The notes beneath the pieces are model-generated. The model had not been told where the DNA came from and made no database searches. It saw only the letters and a list, made by a program, of their open reading frames with translations. A program made the position numbers and the translations under genes. Shown here in pieces: positions 1 through 9,341 of a DNA stretch of 64,000 bases. Source of the DNA: Paraburkholderia aromaticivorans (GTDB lineage Bacteria > Pseudomonadota > Gammaproteobacteria > Burkholderiales > Burkholderiaceae); NCBI RefSeq assembly GCF_012689525.1, contig NZ_CP051515.1, forward strand, positions 1,922,001 to 1,986,000, given 5' to 3'. Numbering within the stretch: position 1 is the first letter of the stretch; each line of letters begins with the position of its first letter.

Positions 1-650
1 CCGCATTTGAAGTCGCAGGCGACGGGCGTCAGTCTGCCGTCGCGACCCGGCTGCATGCGAATCGGGTTCAGTTCGAGCGTAGTCATGCCAAAGTTGTGAT
101 ACAGCTCCCACAGCTTCGGCAGGTGTTGAACCAACGGCGAAATAATCTCTTTAGGCGCATTCAGGCGTGACAGCGCGTTGGCGACGACGAACGCCTTCAG
201 GCCGGTGAGTGGATCGAATGGCACATGCGCGATCATGCTGGGGTCAAGCTCCTCGATGTCGACGCCGCCGTGATGCGTGATCGTCATGGTCGGCGCCCTG
301 AAACGCGTCGAATCGGTGATCGAGAAATACACTTCGTGCTGAGCCGGTACTGCGCCCTCGAAGGTCACGCCATTGGCCTTGGCAGTCTGATTGCCATGCC
401 GGTGTTCGGCGAAGTACAGGCGCTCCTTCTCCTTCAATGCGGTTTTCAGGTCGCTCGCGCGCCCGATCAGTCCTGCCTTGCCCTTTTTGCCTATCCCGCC
501 CTTGAACATCGGCTTCACAAACACTGAACCATAACGATCGATCAGGGCCTTGATCTGCTCTTCACTCGCGTCAGGGCCGAGCACTTCGGCAGTCGGAAAG
601 CCGCCGAACTTCAGCAGTTTTGAGCCGTACAACATTCCGGTGACTTGCAT
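1..650 (-). CDS. ATP-grasp acyl-CoA ligase beta-subunit-like protein (3' end cut by window)
   Basis: Reading leftward from an ATG at 648-650 gives 216 codons that run off the window edge, so only the N-terminal part is visible. The ATG is preceded by a clear AAAGGAG ribosome binding site. The protein begins MQVTGMLYGSKLLKFGG and later has a GGxGKKGKAG stretch and ELNPIR, as in the ATP-grasp beta subunits of succinyl-CoA synthetase and ATP-citrate lyase. The stretch ITHHGGVDIEEL also fits that superfamily. By family it would activate a carboxylic acid to its CoA thioester with ATP. Substrate and partner subunit cannot be seen, since the downstream neighbour lies outside the window. The superfamily is fairly sure; the exact enzyme is not. 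Confidence 0.6.
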   Translation of the reverse strand, partial: MQVTGMLYGSKLLKFGGFPTAEVLGPDASEEQIKALIDRYGSVFVKPMFKGGIGKKGKAGLIGRASDLKTALKEKERLYFAEHRHGNQTAKANGVTFEGAVPAQHEVYFSITDSTRFRAPTMTITHHGGVDIEELDPSMIAHVPFDPLTGLKAFVVANALSRLNAPKEIISPLVQHLPKLWELYHNFGMTTLELNPIRMQPGRDGRLTPVACDFKC

Positions 651-1340
651 AACGTCTCCTTTCGGGTTGCTTCCTGAATGAAACTGAGAGTTGGCGTCGT
701 CGGGGACATGCATTTACGAGCCGAACGACGGCCGAACGACGGACGCATCTTTCCCGCCGGCCGCATAAAGCGGTCGGTGCTGAAGCCGGCTGGGAAACGG
801 TAACTTGCGGTGTGCTAGCGCCGCGCGTTTGCGCAAGGGGGGATAAATAGAATCATGGGTGTCGTCTCCGTAATCGCGCCGCTGAACGGACGCCTTGATG
901 GCGTTAAACGCCTGTGCACCAAGGAATGCAAGGCCCGTGCCAATGATCGACGCTCGACAAGATCACGTATGTCTTTGATTTATTTGACTTTAATTCCATT
1001 GAAAGCGCGGGGGTCGGCAGGGGAAGTCTCGAACGTCAGAATTCGCTGGCTGCGCAGGCTTAAACTTCATCCACGGGAGAAAGCCAGCGGACATGAATTG
1101 GCCTCGGTTCGGCGCGGGGATCTGGCGAACGTGGTGCGCAACCAGGCGAACTCGCACAGCATCCGCGTCCTGCCGCACCCGAACTACAATCATTGATAGG
1201 GTCCCTATTGAGTTCTGGTGGTGTGCCGGCTTTTTCGGCGCGCGCATTGACAGAACGCTCTGCCTCGCTCCTAGCGGATCAGCGGTTTAACAGGCCCGAT
1301 CGCAGCAAGCCATGAGCGGCGTCCCGGCACAGGAGGATCG
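651..1340. other. Intergenic region, 690 bases, no supported gene
   Basis: This divergent region lies between the ATP-grasp gene and the UPF0182 gene. Short open frames here (for example 855-1196 on plus and 990-1247 on minus) have no recognisable protein character. Two symmetric sequences are visible. One is an inverted repeat with 8-base arms, CGCTGGCT at 1044-1051 and AGCCAGCG at 1082-1089. The other is a 13-base palindrome, ATAGGG-T-CCCTAT, at 1196-1208, about 130 bases before the UPF0182 start. Either could be a regulator site, but nothing else supports that. Confidence 0.5.
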
Positions 1341-4097
1341 ATGCGTTCGCAGGCAAGCTCCCGCGTGCGCTTCAAACGCACCGCAGTCACGGTTGCGATC
1401 ATTGTTGTCGGCCTGATCGTCGTCGGGCGGATCACGGGCATCGTGGTCGACTGGCTGTGGTTTTCTTCAATCGGCTATGCCCAGGTTTTCTGGACGGTCA
1501 TCTCCGCCCGGACACTTCTGTTTGCCGCGGTGTTCGCCGCCTCGGCGGGCGCAATAGGCGCATCAGGGTTCCTCGCGCATTATTACGCGCGGCGTCCCGG
1601 TAGCTGGCGAGTGGAACCCCGTCATCCGCCAGCTACGCCGGAGATCATCAGCGGACTGGCGGACCAGTTCGCGCCGTACATTCCCTGGCGCGCCAGCATT
1701 GCCGGCATCGCCATTATCCTGGGACTGGTCATCGCCGCCGGCGAAATCGCCAACTGGGACCTGGTGCTGCGCTTCCTCTATCAGGTGCCCTTTGGCGAGC
1801 GCGATCCTGTCTTCGGCAAGGACTTCGGCTTCTATCTATTCTCGCTGCCCGCCTACATCGCGTTCAAAAACTGGCTGCTGCAGTTGCTGTTTTGCAGTTT
1901 GATCGTTGCCGGCGTGGTCTACGGAATACGCGGCGACATCACCTTCGAGCGGCCGGCACGCCAACTCTCGGCTGCTGCCGCCGCTCATGGTTCTGTGCTG
2001 CTCGGTGCGTTCTTCGTCCTGAAGGCGTGGTCCTACGCACTCGACCGCTTTTTGCTGCTCTACGGCGATAACGGCGTCGTGGTCGGCGCCGGCTATACCG
2101 ACGTCCATGTCGAACTCCCGGTCTTGTGGGTGCTCATCGGCCTTGCCATCACCGCAGCCGTCGCATCGTGGGGCAATATGCGCCGGCGGGACTATCGAAT
2201 TCCTGCCGCCTCGGTGTTGCTGGTGTTCGGCACCTCGTTCGTGTTCTCCGTGATCTACCCAGCGCTGTTCCAGCGCCTCCATGTCAAGCCGAGCGAGTTG
2301 CAACTGGAAACGCCCTATATCAAGCACAATATCGCGCTAACGCGAATGGCCTACGGCCTCACGCAGATCGCGGTCAAACCGTTACCGGTCGAGCAGGGAT
2401 TGAATCTCGCCTCGCTCGAGGCCAATCGCGCGACCATCGACAACATCCGCCTGTGGGATGTGCAGCCGCTGATGGATACCTACGCGCAGCTACAGGAGAT
2501 CAGGACTTACTACAAGTTCATCTCCGTCGACATCGACCGCTACCGGCTCGACGCCGGCTACCGGCAGGTGATGCTGTCGGCCCGCGAACTGGCGCCCTCG
2601 ATGCTTCCCGCCAACGCCCAGACCTGGGTGAACCTGCACCTCCTGTTCACGCATGGCAACGGCATCGTGATGTCGCCAGTCACCGAAAAATCGACGGAAG
2701 GTTTGCCCTCCTTCTATCTGCAGGATATTCCGCCCGTCGCCCATGGCGGGCCGGCCATTCGCGAGCCACGTCTGTATTTCGGCGAAGGTGGCGAGGGTTA
2801 CGTCATCGTCAAAGGCAGCGTCGCCGAATTCGACTACCCCAAGGGCAAGGACAACGTTTACACCACTTACAACGGCAGCGATGGTATTGCCATCGGCAGC
2901 ACCGCGCGCCGCAGCCTCTTCGCCTGGCAGTTCGACGATCCGAACATCCTGCTGACCGACTACATCACGAACGCTAGCCGCATCCTGCTGCACCGTAACA
3001 TTCAGGACCGGGTGCGCATGATCGCCCCGTTCCTCAGCCTCGACCATGATCCCTATCTCGTCACAAGCAACGGGCGTCTTTTCTGGATGCAGGACGCCTA
3101 TACGACAAGCCGCTGGTTCCCCTACGCCCAGCCGGGTTTCGGCGATGGCGCCAACTACATCCGTAACGCAGTCAAGATCGTGATCGACGCGTATAACGGC
3201 ACGGTCGATTTCTATGTCAGCGATCCTGCCGATCCGATCCTGCGGACTTACCAGCGCATCTTCCCGGATCTGTTCAAGTCTCTCGCGGCGATGCCGCAAG
3301 ATCTGCAACAGCATATCCGCTACCCCGAAGACCTGTTCCAGATTCAGGCGCAACTTTATCGGCTTTACCACATGGATGCGGCGGAGGTCTTCTACAACCG
3401 CGAGGATCTCTGGCAGTTCCCTCGGGAATTGGTCGGCATTAATGGTGCGAATAGTCCCGGCACACCGATGACGCCGTACTACATGATCATGCGGCTGCCC
3501 GAGGAATCGCGCGAGGAATTCGTCCTGATGCTGCCGATGGTGCCCAGTCAGCGCGACAATATGATCGCGTGGCTCGCTGCGCGTTGCGATCCACCTAACT
3601 ACGGCAAGCTTATCGTCTACTCGTTCCCCAAGGACAAGCTCGTCTATGGGCCGTTCCAGATCGAGGCGCGCATCCAGCAGAACACCGAGATTTCGCAGCA
3701 GATTTCGCTGTGGAACCAGATGGGTTCGCGCGTCATTCGCGGCCATCTGGTTGTCGTGCCGATTGAGCACTCCGTCCTCTACGTCTCTCCGCTCTATCTG
3801 CGCGCCGAGTCGGGTCAGTTACCCGAGTTGAAGCGTGTCATCGCCGCGTACGGTGACCGCGTGGTGATGGAGGAAACCTTGGGAGCAGCGCTCGCTGCGC
3901 TCTTCAAGGAGAGCGCCACGCTCGCGCCGTCGCCCCAAGGCACGGCGGACGCGCGTGCCCACGAGGCGCTTGCTCACTATGATCGTGCGATCGAGCGATT
4001 GAAGGCAGGAGACTGGAGTGGTTTCGGCGCGGAACTGGATGCCTTGCGGCCGCTGCTCGAGACGCTCGGTGGCACTAGCTCGCAGGGCAAGAGGTAA
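1341..4097 (+). CDS. UPF0182 family integral membrane protein
   Basis: This 918-residue protein matches the size and layout of the uncharacterised UPF0182 (COG1615) family. The first ~310 residues carry about seven hydrophobic spans (roughly 14-36, 56-79, 117-136, 170-195, 211-230, 259-277 and 287-307). A large soluble domain of about 550 residues follows, presumably outside the cytoplasm, rich in aromatic-proline motifs typical of the family (DYPKG, RWFPYAQPG, MTPYYMIMRLP, YGPFQIEARI). The start is fixed by AGGAGG six bases before the ATG. The C-terminal ~70 residues are Ala/Glu-rich and probably helical. Its function is unknown in any organism known to me. It stands alone, with a diguanylate cyclase convergent downstream, so context gives no further clue. 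Confidence 0.85.
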   Translation: MRSQASSRVRFKRTAVTVAIIVVGLIVVGRITGIVVDWLWFSSIGYAQVFWTVISARTLLFAAVFAASAGAIGASGFLAHYYARRPGSWRVEPRHPPATPEIISGLADQFAPYIPWRASIAGIAIILGLVIAAGEIANWDLVLRFLYQVPFGERDPVFGKDFGFYLFSLPAYIAFKNWLLQLLFCSLIVAGVVYGIRGDITFERPARQLSAAAAAHGSVLLGAFFVLKAWSYALDRFLLLYGDNGVVVGAGYTDVHVELPVLWVLIGLAITAAVASWGNMRRRDYRIPAASVLLVFGTSFVFSVIYPALFQRLHVKPSELQLETPYIKHNIALTRMAYGLTQIAVKPLPVEQGLNLASLEANRATIDNIRLWDVQPLMDTYAQLQEIRTYYKFISVDIDRYRLDAGYRQVMLSARELAPSMLPANAQTWVNLHLLFTHGNGIVMSPVTEKSTEGLPSFYLQDIPPVAHGGPAIREPRLYFGEGGEGYVIVKGSVAEFDYPKGKDNVYTTYNGSDGIAIGSTARRSLFAWQFDDPNILLTDYITNASRILLHRNIQDRVRMIAPFLSLDHDPYLVTSNGRLFWMQDAYTTSRWFPYAQPGFGDGANYIRNAVKIVIDAYNGTVDFYVSDPADPILRTYQRIFPDLFKSLAAMPQDLQQHIRYPEDLFQIQAQLYRLYHMDAAEVFYNREDLWQFPRELVGINGANSPGTPMTPYYMIMRLPEESREEFVLMLPMVPSQRDNMIAWLAARCDPPNYGKLIVYSFPKDKLVYGPFQIEARIQQNTEISQQISLWNQMGSRVIRGHLVVVPIEHSVLYVSPLYLRAESGQLPELKRVIAAYGDRVVMEETLGAALAALFKESATLAPSPQGTADARAHEALAHYDRAIERLKAGDWSGFGAELDALRPLLETLGGTSSQGKR

Positions 4098-4169
4098 CGC
4101 GTGAGAAAAGATTGCCCGGCTGAGCGCTCGTCGGGGCGAAGCGGCTATCCCAACAACGTGACAGCCTTT

Positions 4170-5681
4170 CTATGCCTCGCAGACCCGGTTACGTCCGGTT
4201 GACTTCGCTTCGTATAGGGCCGAGTCGGCCATGTTCACCAGAGTCGCGCCATCGTGAGCCCCCCTCCCCTGGGACGTCACCAGGCCGATGCTCACGGTCA
4301 CCCGACCATACCGGCTTTGGACGTGCTCAAGATTGAGATCGAATACGGCGCGCCGAATGGTCTCCGCGACATTCGTGGCGCCAGTCGCGTCGGTATCTGG
4401 AAGGGTCACCACGAACTCCTCGCCGCCATATCGGGCGACCTGGTCCGCCGATCGTAGAACGCACAGACCCACACATTGAGCAACGGCCCTCAGCACCTCA
4501 TCGCCCGCCTGGTGACCATAGTAGTCGTTGTAGGCCTTGAACTGATCAATGTCGATGAACAGCAACGAGAGCGGACGGCCCGAGCGATTGGCTCGTTGCC
4601 ACTCCTTCTGCAGCGTATCGTCAAAGGTGCCCCGGTTGCTCAACCCCGTGAGGGCGTCCGTACGCGCCAGATGTTGTAGTTTCGATTCTGCAAGCTGCCG
4701 CCGCCGTAGTTCTCGCGACAACAGCAACGATCCGGACCCAAGGATCATGCTGAACACCGCCATCACGATCTCGAGTCGCGTGGCCCGGCGTTGCCATTCA
4801 GCGTAAACGTCGCTCTCCGCAGGCGCCACGTCGACGATGATCGGAAGCCCGGGCAAGTGCTTGTACACGTAGAGCCTGCGGATCCCATCAATTGAGGCAG
4901 TGCCCGCGAACGCACCTTCGTTCGTCGACATCGCCTGAATAAACACCGGGGCGCTTCGGATGTCACGCCCGACCACCTTCGGATCGTAGGGCAAACGCGT
5001 GATCATGGTGCCGTTAGTCTCGATCACTGCCGCGGTGCCGCGCTCCCCCACGGACAGGCCGTCCAGCAAAGCGCGAAAATAGTCAATGCTCAGCGTCCCG
5101 ACCACGACACCACCGAAAGAGCCGTCCGTGCGCGTAATCCGACGGCTCAGGGCAATCGTGAGCGCCCCGTCCCGCAGTCGTGACGCGTAGGGCTTGCTGA
5201 TGTAGAGGCCGGTGTTGCCGCTGTTGCGGTGAAAGCTGAAATAGTCACGATCGGCGAAATTGCCGGCTCGCGCCGGCATGAATCCGGAGTCCAGGATGAT
5301 GTCACCACGCTCACTCATCACGAAGATGGAGCCGAGGTACTTGCCGGAAGCGGCGCGGTCGAACAGCACCCCGTTTCGAATCTTGGGGGGGAGCGCCATC
5401 ACCTGCGGATCCGCAACCCCTTCCACTACCGCTTGCAGTGAAAGGTCGTAGAGTTCGATGTTGCGAGCGATGTCCCGCTCGATAACCAGCATCAGATTCC
5501 GCGCGTTTTCCTCGGCGTGGTTGTAGGCATCGGCACGTGATTCGAAAAGCACCCACGCGCAAAGACTGCACGTGAAGAGTATCAGCAGAACGCCACAAAC
5601 AATTACGCCGGATGGTGACAGCACCCGCGAGGCGGATGACGAAACGGATCGCCGCACAGAAAGCGATAGTGACGAACGCAT
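4170..5681 (-). CDS. Membrane-anchored Cache-GGDEF diguanylate cyclase
   Basis: A 503-residue inner-membrane signalling enzyme predicted to make cyclic di-GMP from two GTP. Order: N-terminal membrane span (about 25-47), periplasmic Cache/PDC-type sensor (about 50-300, with the typical DRDYF, GLYISKPY and LSRRI-type motifs), second membrane span (about 304-325), then a GGDEF domain from about residue 335. The active-site loop is GGEEF at 419-423, a catalytically competent variant. The upstream RSADQVARY provides the RxxD inhibitory I-site at standard spacing, so product inhibition is likely. There is no EAL domain. It is transcribed alone, convergent with the UPF0182 gene. The ligand is unknown; Cache domains of this type commonly sense amino or organic acids. 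Confidence 0.9.
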   Translation of the reverse strand: MRSSLSLSVRRSVSSSASRVLSPSGVIVCGVLLILFTCSLCAWVLFESRADAYNHAEENARNLMLVIERDIARNIELYDLSLQAVVEGVADPQVMALPPKIRNGVLFDRAASGKYLGSIFVMSERGDIILDSGFMPARAGNFADRDYFSFHRNSGNTGLYISKPYASRLRDGALTIALSRRITRTDGSFGGVVVGTLSIDYFRALLDGLSVGERGTAAVIETNGTMITRLPYDPKVVGRDIRSAPVFIQAMSTNEGAFAGTASIDGIRRLYVYKHLPGLPIIVDVAPAESDVYAEWQRRATRLEIVMAVFSMILGSGSLLLSRELRRRQLAESKLQHLARTDALTGLSNRGTFDDTLQKEWQRANRSGRPLSLLFIDIDQFKAYNDYYGHQAGDEVLRAVAQCVGLCVLRSADQVARYGGEEFVVTLPDTDATGATNVAETIRRAVFDLNLEHVQSRYGRVTVSIGLVTSQGRGAHDGATLVNMADSALYEAKSTGRNRVCEA

Positions 5682-6097
5682 GGAGCCTCATGAAACGAAT
5701 TCAACCACACGGCCTGAAAGAACGTCGCCGCGCACTGGGGCAGCAGGTGCTGCATGACGATTAACCAGTTTTCGCTATTTCCTGCGACGCACGAAACCCC
5801 CGAAATGAATGCGATTATCGCCGCACAGGATCTGACAAAATCATTACTTGAGTAATTTAATGGAAAGCTAAAGACCGCCTTATCGAATACTTGAGGCGAC
5901 ACGCGCCCCCGGCGCCGCCGGGTAGACGAGCGGGCCGAGGTGAGCTTACCCGCCTGAGGCGATGGTCTCGATTGGGAGTACCGGCACTGCGACCGATCGC
6001 TATGGTATCCGAGAATCACAACGCGCCGCGATTGTCGAACCGCCAGCATCTTCACGTGGGCGACGATCGTCATCGTGAAACCGGCGAGAACGGCGGT
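5682..6097. other. Intergenic region, 416 bases, no supported gene
   Basis: The stretch between the 5' end of the diguanylate cyclase gene and the 3' end of the MarR-GNAT gene. Open frames crossing it (5603-6073 minus, 5891-6184 plus) are compositionally unlike proteins and overlap real genes. It presumably carries the cyclase promoter in an AT-richer patch around 5760-5880, but no clear -35/-10 pair could be assigned. Confidence 0.4.
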
Positions 6098-6982
6098 TCA
6101 GACCAGTCGCTTTTCAAACCAGTGATGGGCATACGGTTCCGCGCTGAACGCATCGACTTCGACGTAGCCACATTGCCGGTATAGCGAAATCGCCTCGCGC
6201 AGAGTTCGATTTGTCTCCAGGCGAATAACGCGCGCTTTGGCCTGCCGGGCACGTTTCTCCGCCTCGACAATCAACCGACGGCCTACACCCATACCGCGAG
6301 CGGAAGGACTGACCCACATTCGTTTGAGCTCGGCCGGAGACTTCTTATGAAACTTCAGCGCGACGCAGCCGATCGGGCTTCCATGGAGTCTCGCGACGAT
6401 CAACGCGCCTTCCGGCGCCGTCAGTTCATCGGCATCTGCCGACAGACTCATGGACGGGTCGAATCCTGCGTCAAAGCGCTCATCGAGTTCGCCGAAATAC
6501 TGTTCAAAGCACCACCGCGCGTCATCGCTATCCGGCTTCTCAAGCGCAAAATGCACAAGAGATGCCTGTAGCAAGCGCTCAACTTCAGACATGGCTGCGA
6601 CCAGTCTCCGACGCTGCTCATCGCCGAGCGGTTCGAGCGCGCGTAAAGCGACCGCGTTGGAAAGCCGTTCGAGTTCAGCCCTTTCCACGAGGCCCTTCTG
6701 AGTCAGGCAAGCCCGGCGTACCCGGCGGTCGTCCGGATGAGTGAGGACAGCGACAAGTTTTTGCCGTTCAAGAGACGCCAATGTACGGCTGACATAGCCT
6801 GAATCAAGATTTAGCCGTGCGCGAAGAGTACGAATATCCGCACCTTCGACACCGATCTCCCATAGCAGGCGTGATTCACCCATCGGGTGGCCCCGTCCGA
6901 GGAAATGATCGTCGATAGCGCCAATGCTTTCGGCGACTATGCGGTTAAAGCTACGAATCTGGAGAATGTCGGATGCGCTCAT
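6098..6982 (-). CDS. MarR-type regulator fused to GNAT acetyltransferase
   Basis: A 294-residue two-domain protein. Residues ~1-140 form a MarR winged helix (DNA-recognition region DLxxLRARLNLDSGYVSRTLASLERQ-like, then the D-D-R-R-V wing). Residues ~150-294 form a GNAT N-acetyltransferase with the acetyl-CoA loop ARGMGVGRRL and a C-terminal NxxLREAISLYRQCGY-type motif. Such fusions are common in Proteobacteria and may couple gene regulation to acetylation of a small molecule; the substrate is not known. A start 39 codons further upstream is open, but the ATG at 6980-6982 (MSASDILQI) was chosen because MarR similarity begins there. That ATG is the end of a perfect 28-base palindrome (6980-7007), a likely autoregulatory operator. 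Confidence 0.85.
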   Translation of the reverse strand: MSASDILQIRSFNRIVAESIGAIDDHFLGRGHPMGESRLLWEIGVEGADIRTLRARLNLDSGYVSRTLASLERQKLVAVLTHPDDRRVRRACLTQKGLVERAELERLSNAVALRALEPLGDEQRRRLVAAMSEVERLLQASLVHFALEKPDSDDARWCFEQYFGELDERFDAGFDPSMSLSADADELTAPEGALIVARLHGSPIGCVALKFHKKSPAELKRMWVSPSARGMGVGRRLIVEAEKRARQAKARVIRLETNRTLREAISLYRQCGYVEVDAFSAEPYAHHWFEKRLV

Positions 6983-7007
6983 ATCTCTGACTTTAGTCAG
7001 AGATATG
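6980..7007. promoter_or_regulatory. Perfect palindrome at start of MarR-GNAT gene, probable MarR operator
   Basis: Two 12-base arms, CATATCTCTGAC and GTCAGAGATATG, flank the 4-base centre TTTA with no mismatch. The left arm contains the start codon of the MarR-GNAT gene read leftward, and by symmetry the right arm ends in an ATG read rightward. MarR dimers bind palindromes of this size, so repression by blocking both transcription and translation start is a reasonable inference. Confidence 0.65.
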
Positions 7008-7237
7008 GATCCCGTCAACATAAAGTCGAGGAATGCTGTGCCTTCGGAAGTGGACCGAAACTCCGGTATCAGGCTGATCGCCCAGCGCATCGGTCTCATC
7101 GTCGGACTTCTTGCACGTTCGATCGCCGAAGCTTCTCAGTCGGGCGACAGGGAAGCCATATCCAAGTTGATAGAACAAGTACCGAAAATGGAAGATGATT
7201 GGGAAAATGGATTTCCTCGCTCCCGTCAATTTGTCAC

Positions 7238-8146
7238 ATGGATAACTTCGATCTCAATCTTTTGCGCGTCTTTGATGCATTACAGCGTCACGGACATCTT
7301 GGTAAGGCGGCCGAGGAGCTGAATCTGAGTCAGCCTGCGGCTTCTTACGCCTTAAAGCGTTTGCGTGAAGAGCTTGGAGATGCGCTCTTTGTCAAAACCA
7401 GATCCGGCATGCAAGCAACGCCACGCGCGATCCAGCTAGCACCCGTGGTTCAGTCGGTACTTGCCGATATCCGTGAACGAGTGTTGAGGGCTCCGAATTT
7501 CGTACCGGACAAAGCTCAGCGCACGTTCACGATTGCCATGTCGGACGTCGGTGAGATGGTCTCCCTGCCGCGACTACTGCAGCGGGTCACAAGTCTCGCT
7601 CCCGGCGTCAATGTGACGACAGTGTCCCTGGCTCCCAGCCAGCTATTGGCCGCACTTCAGCGAAGCGAAGTCGATCTTGCGATTGGATATTTTCCTGATC
7701 TTGACGGCGTCGACGTCTTTCAGCAGCGCCTGGTTCGACATTCGTTCGTGTGCCTCGCCCGGCAGAATCATCCGGCGGTACAGGGTCGGCTGACAAAGAA
7801 GCTTTTTTGCGAACTGCCACATGCGGTGGTTCAGGCGGAAGGCCGCCGCCAGGAAATCGTTGAGCAATTCCTGAAAGAGCACGGAATCCAGCGCAGAGAG
7901 CTCCTCCACACTCCGCATTTTTTAAGCATCCCGATGACCATTGCAATGACAGATCTGGTAGTCACGGTTTCCAGCGATGTGGGCAAGATATTTGCGCGCA
8001 TCGCTGAACTCGAGATTTTAGATCCCCCGTACAAGATGCCGCAGTTTGATGTCAAACAACACTGGCACCGCTCGCAGCATGATGATCCCGGTAACCGCTG
8101 GATGCGAGGCCTCGTCCGGGAGCTCTTCGTGCCGATACCTGACTGA
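7238..8146 (+). CDS. LysR-family transcriptional regulator
   Basis: A 302-residue LysR-type regulator. The N-terminal winged helix is plain: MDNFDLNLLRVFDAL, then LGKAAEELNLSQPAASYALKRLR, then DALFVKTRSGMQATPRA. The effector domain starts near residue 90 (FTIAMSDVGEMVSLPRLL) and resembles the NahR/NodD-like subgroup that responds to aromatic or phenolic compounds. The start at 7238 was preferred to an upstream ATG at 7199 because the conserved fold begins exactly there. It lies about 250 bases from the divergent MarR-GNAT gene and 350 bases before an enoyl-CoA hydratase on the same strand, a possible target. The inducer is unknown. Confidence 0.9.
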   Translation: MDNFDLNLLRVFDALQRHGHLGKAAEELNLSQPAASYALKRLREELGDALFVKTRSGMQATPRAIQLAPVVQSVLADIRERVLRAPNFVPDKAQRTFTIAMSDVGEMVSLPRLLQRVTSLAPGVNVTTVSLAPSQLLAALQRSEVDLAIGYFPDLDGVDVFQQRLVRHSFVCLARQNHPAVQGRLTKKLFCELPHAVVQAEGRRQEIVEQFLKEHGIQRRELLHTPHFLSIPMTIAMTDLVVTVSSDVGKIFARIAELEILDPPYKMPQFDVKQHWHRSQHDDPGNRWMRGLVRELFVPIPD

Positions 8147-8498
8147 CTGCCTCCGCGGCGTCCCGACGCCGGTTATCAGGTTGGTGGAAGAGTGTTATTT
8201 GTGAGATCGGCTTGTTGAATGTTCGCCTTGGCGCGACACTCTTCTAACCCGCTCTTCGAGCAAGTTCGGCCGGCGCAGAACCGGTTATGACTCGTTGTCC
8301 TCCGAACGCGGGAGCACGTCATTTGATGTTTGCGCCGCTATGCCGACGCGGGTCTCACCCTGAGTGAAATTGAAATTATCGCTAAGCCCGCAGTGTCGAA
8401 AGCAGCCGGCGCCCGTGTATTTCAACGCATCGCTCCGTGTAGTCGCCGACAGTTATTCCGTCGATCTTCACCCCACTCCAACTTATAGGTCACTTCAC
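8147..8498. other. Intergenic region with a 9-base inverted repeat
   Basis: There is no gene in these 352 bases. Just after the LysR stop is a weak hairpin (CGGCGT 8156-8161, ACGCCG 8166-8171) without a T-run. Further on, GAAGAGTGT at 8187-8195 is repeated exactly in inverted form as ACACTCTTC at 8236-8244, 40 bases apart. This could be two half-sites for a regulator of the hydratase gene, but there is no independent support. Confidence 0.4.
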
Positions 8499-9287
8499 AT
8501 GCCGGTTATCCGTTTCGAACGCCAAGGTAATGTTGGGCACATCATTCTGGCCGATGCACCGCTGAATCTGATCAACAACCGGTTCTGCGAAACGCTTAAA
8601 GATGCCGTACACGAGGCCAGTCGCACCGAGATTCGGGCACTACTGGTGCGCGCCGAAGGCGAGAATTTTAGTCATGGCGGAGATGTCCTTGATTTTATCG
8701 ATAAGGGCTTCAACGATTGGCGCACGTTCATCAGTGAGATGAACCAATCCTACCGCGCTATCGAGGCGCTACAGATTCCAACCGTCGCAGCCGTTCGTGG
8801 TGCGTGCTTCGGTGGAGCGTTCGAACTGGCGTTGGCCTGCGACTTCATCGTTGCTGCCGATAACGCGGTCTTTCACCACTTCGAAGCTTCGGTCGGTTCC
8901 GCGCCGGTGGCAGGCGGCGTTCAGCGCCTGGCAGAACGCGCCGGGCGCGCTATTGCCGCTCGCTACACCATGCTGAGCGAACCGATGACCGGCAAGACGG
9001 CCGGCGAACTCGGCGTGGCTGCGTTCGTTTGTCCCGACACGGACGTCGAAGCCACTGCAGTATCACTGGCCACCCGGCTTTCCAATGGGCCGACCCGTTC
9101 GCATGCAGCAATCCGTGCACTTCTGAAGGCGTGGTCGGGTGGCGGCGTGCCCGCTGCCGACGCCGTTCTGCTGGACATCACAATGCCGCTGCATGGTACG
9201 GAAGACGCACGCAAGGGCAGGACCGCACGCGTCGAAGCAATTAAGCGTGGAGTCGAGCCAGAGCCCGTTGTATTCACTGGCCGATAA
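8499..9287 (+). CDS. Enoyl-CoA hydratase/isomerase (crotonase) family protein
   Basis: A 262-residue crotonase-fold protein. Oxyanion-hole segments are visible: NFSHGGDVLDF (in place of the usual FxAGAD) and ACFGGAFELALACDFIVAAD. The EASVGSAPVAGGVQRL segment matches the family's active-site loop, and the first acidic residue position appears to be kept. By family it would hydrate or isomerise a CoA thioester; the precise reaction cannot be told. The first in-frame ATG is at 8364, but similarity starts at MPVIRFERQGNVGHI, so 8499 was chosen. A LysR gene lies upstream on the same strand. A 3'-truncated dehydrogenase remnant lies just downstream on the other strand. Confidence 0.8.
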   Translation: MPVIRFERQGNVGHIILADAPLNLINNRFCETLKDAVHEASRTEIRALLVRAEGENFSHGGDVLDFIDKGFNDWRTFISEMNQSYRAIEALQIPTVAAVRGACFGGAFELALACDFIVAADNAVFHHFEASVGSAPVAGGVQRLAERAGRAIAARYTMLSEPMTGKTAGELGVAAFVCPDTDVEATAVSLATRLSNGPTRSHAAIRALLKAWSGGGVPAADAVLLDITMPLHGTEDARKGRTARVEAIKRGVEPEPVVFTGR

Positions 9288-9341
9288 TTCCGCGGGATCG
9301 CGGTTACGGATCACGCGCAAGCAAAAACGGCTGTGAGCGGA

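Noticed and set aside
2490..3770. A 426-codon minus-strand frame opposite the UPF0182 gene
   Set aside because: It is an antisense shadow without protein-like features.
7005..7322. A 105-codon frame starting at the ATG inside the palindrome and running into the LysR gene
   Set aside because: The ATG exists only because the palindrome mirrors the other start codon. The frame overlaps the first 85 bases of the LysR gene, and no ribosome binding site or family resemblance was seen.
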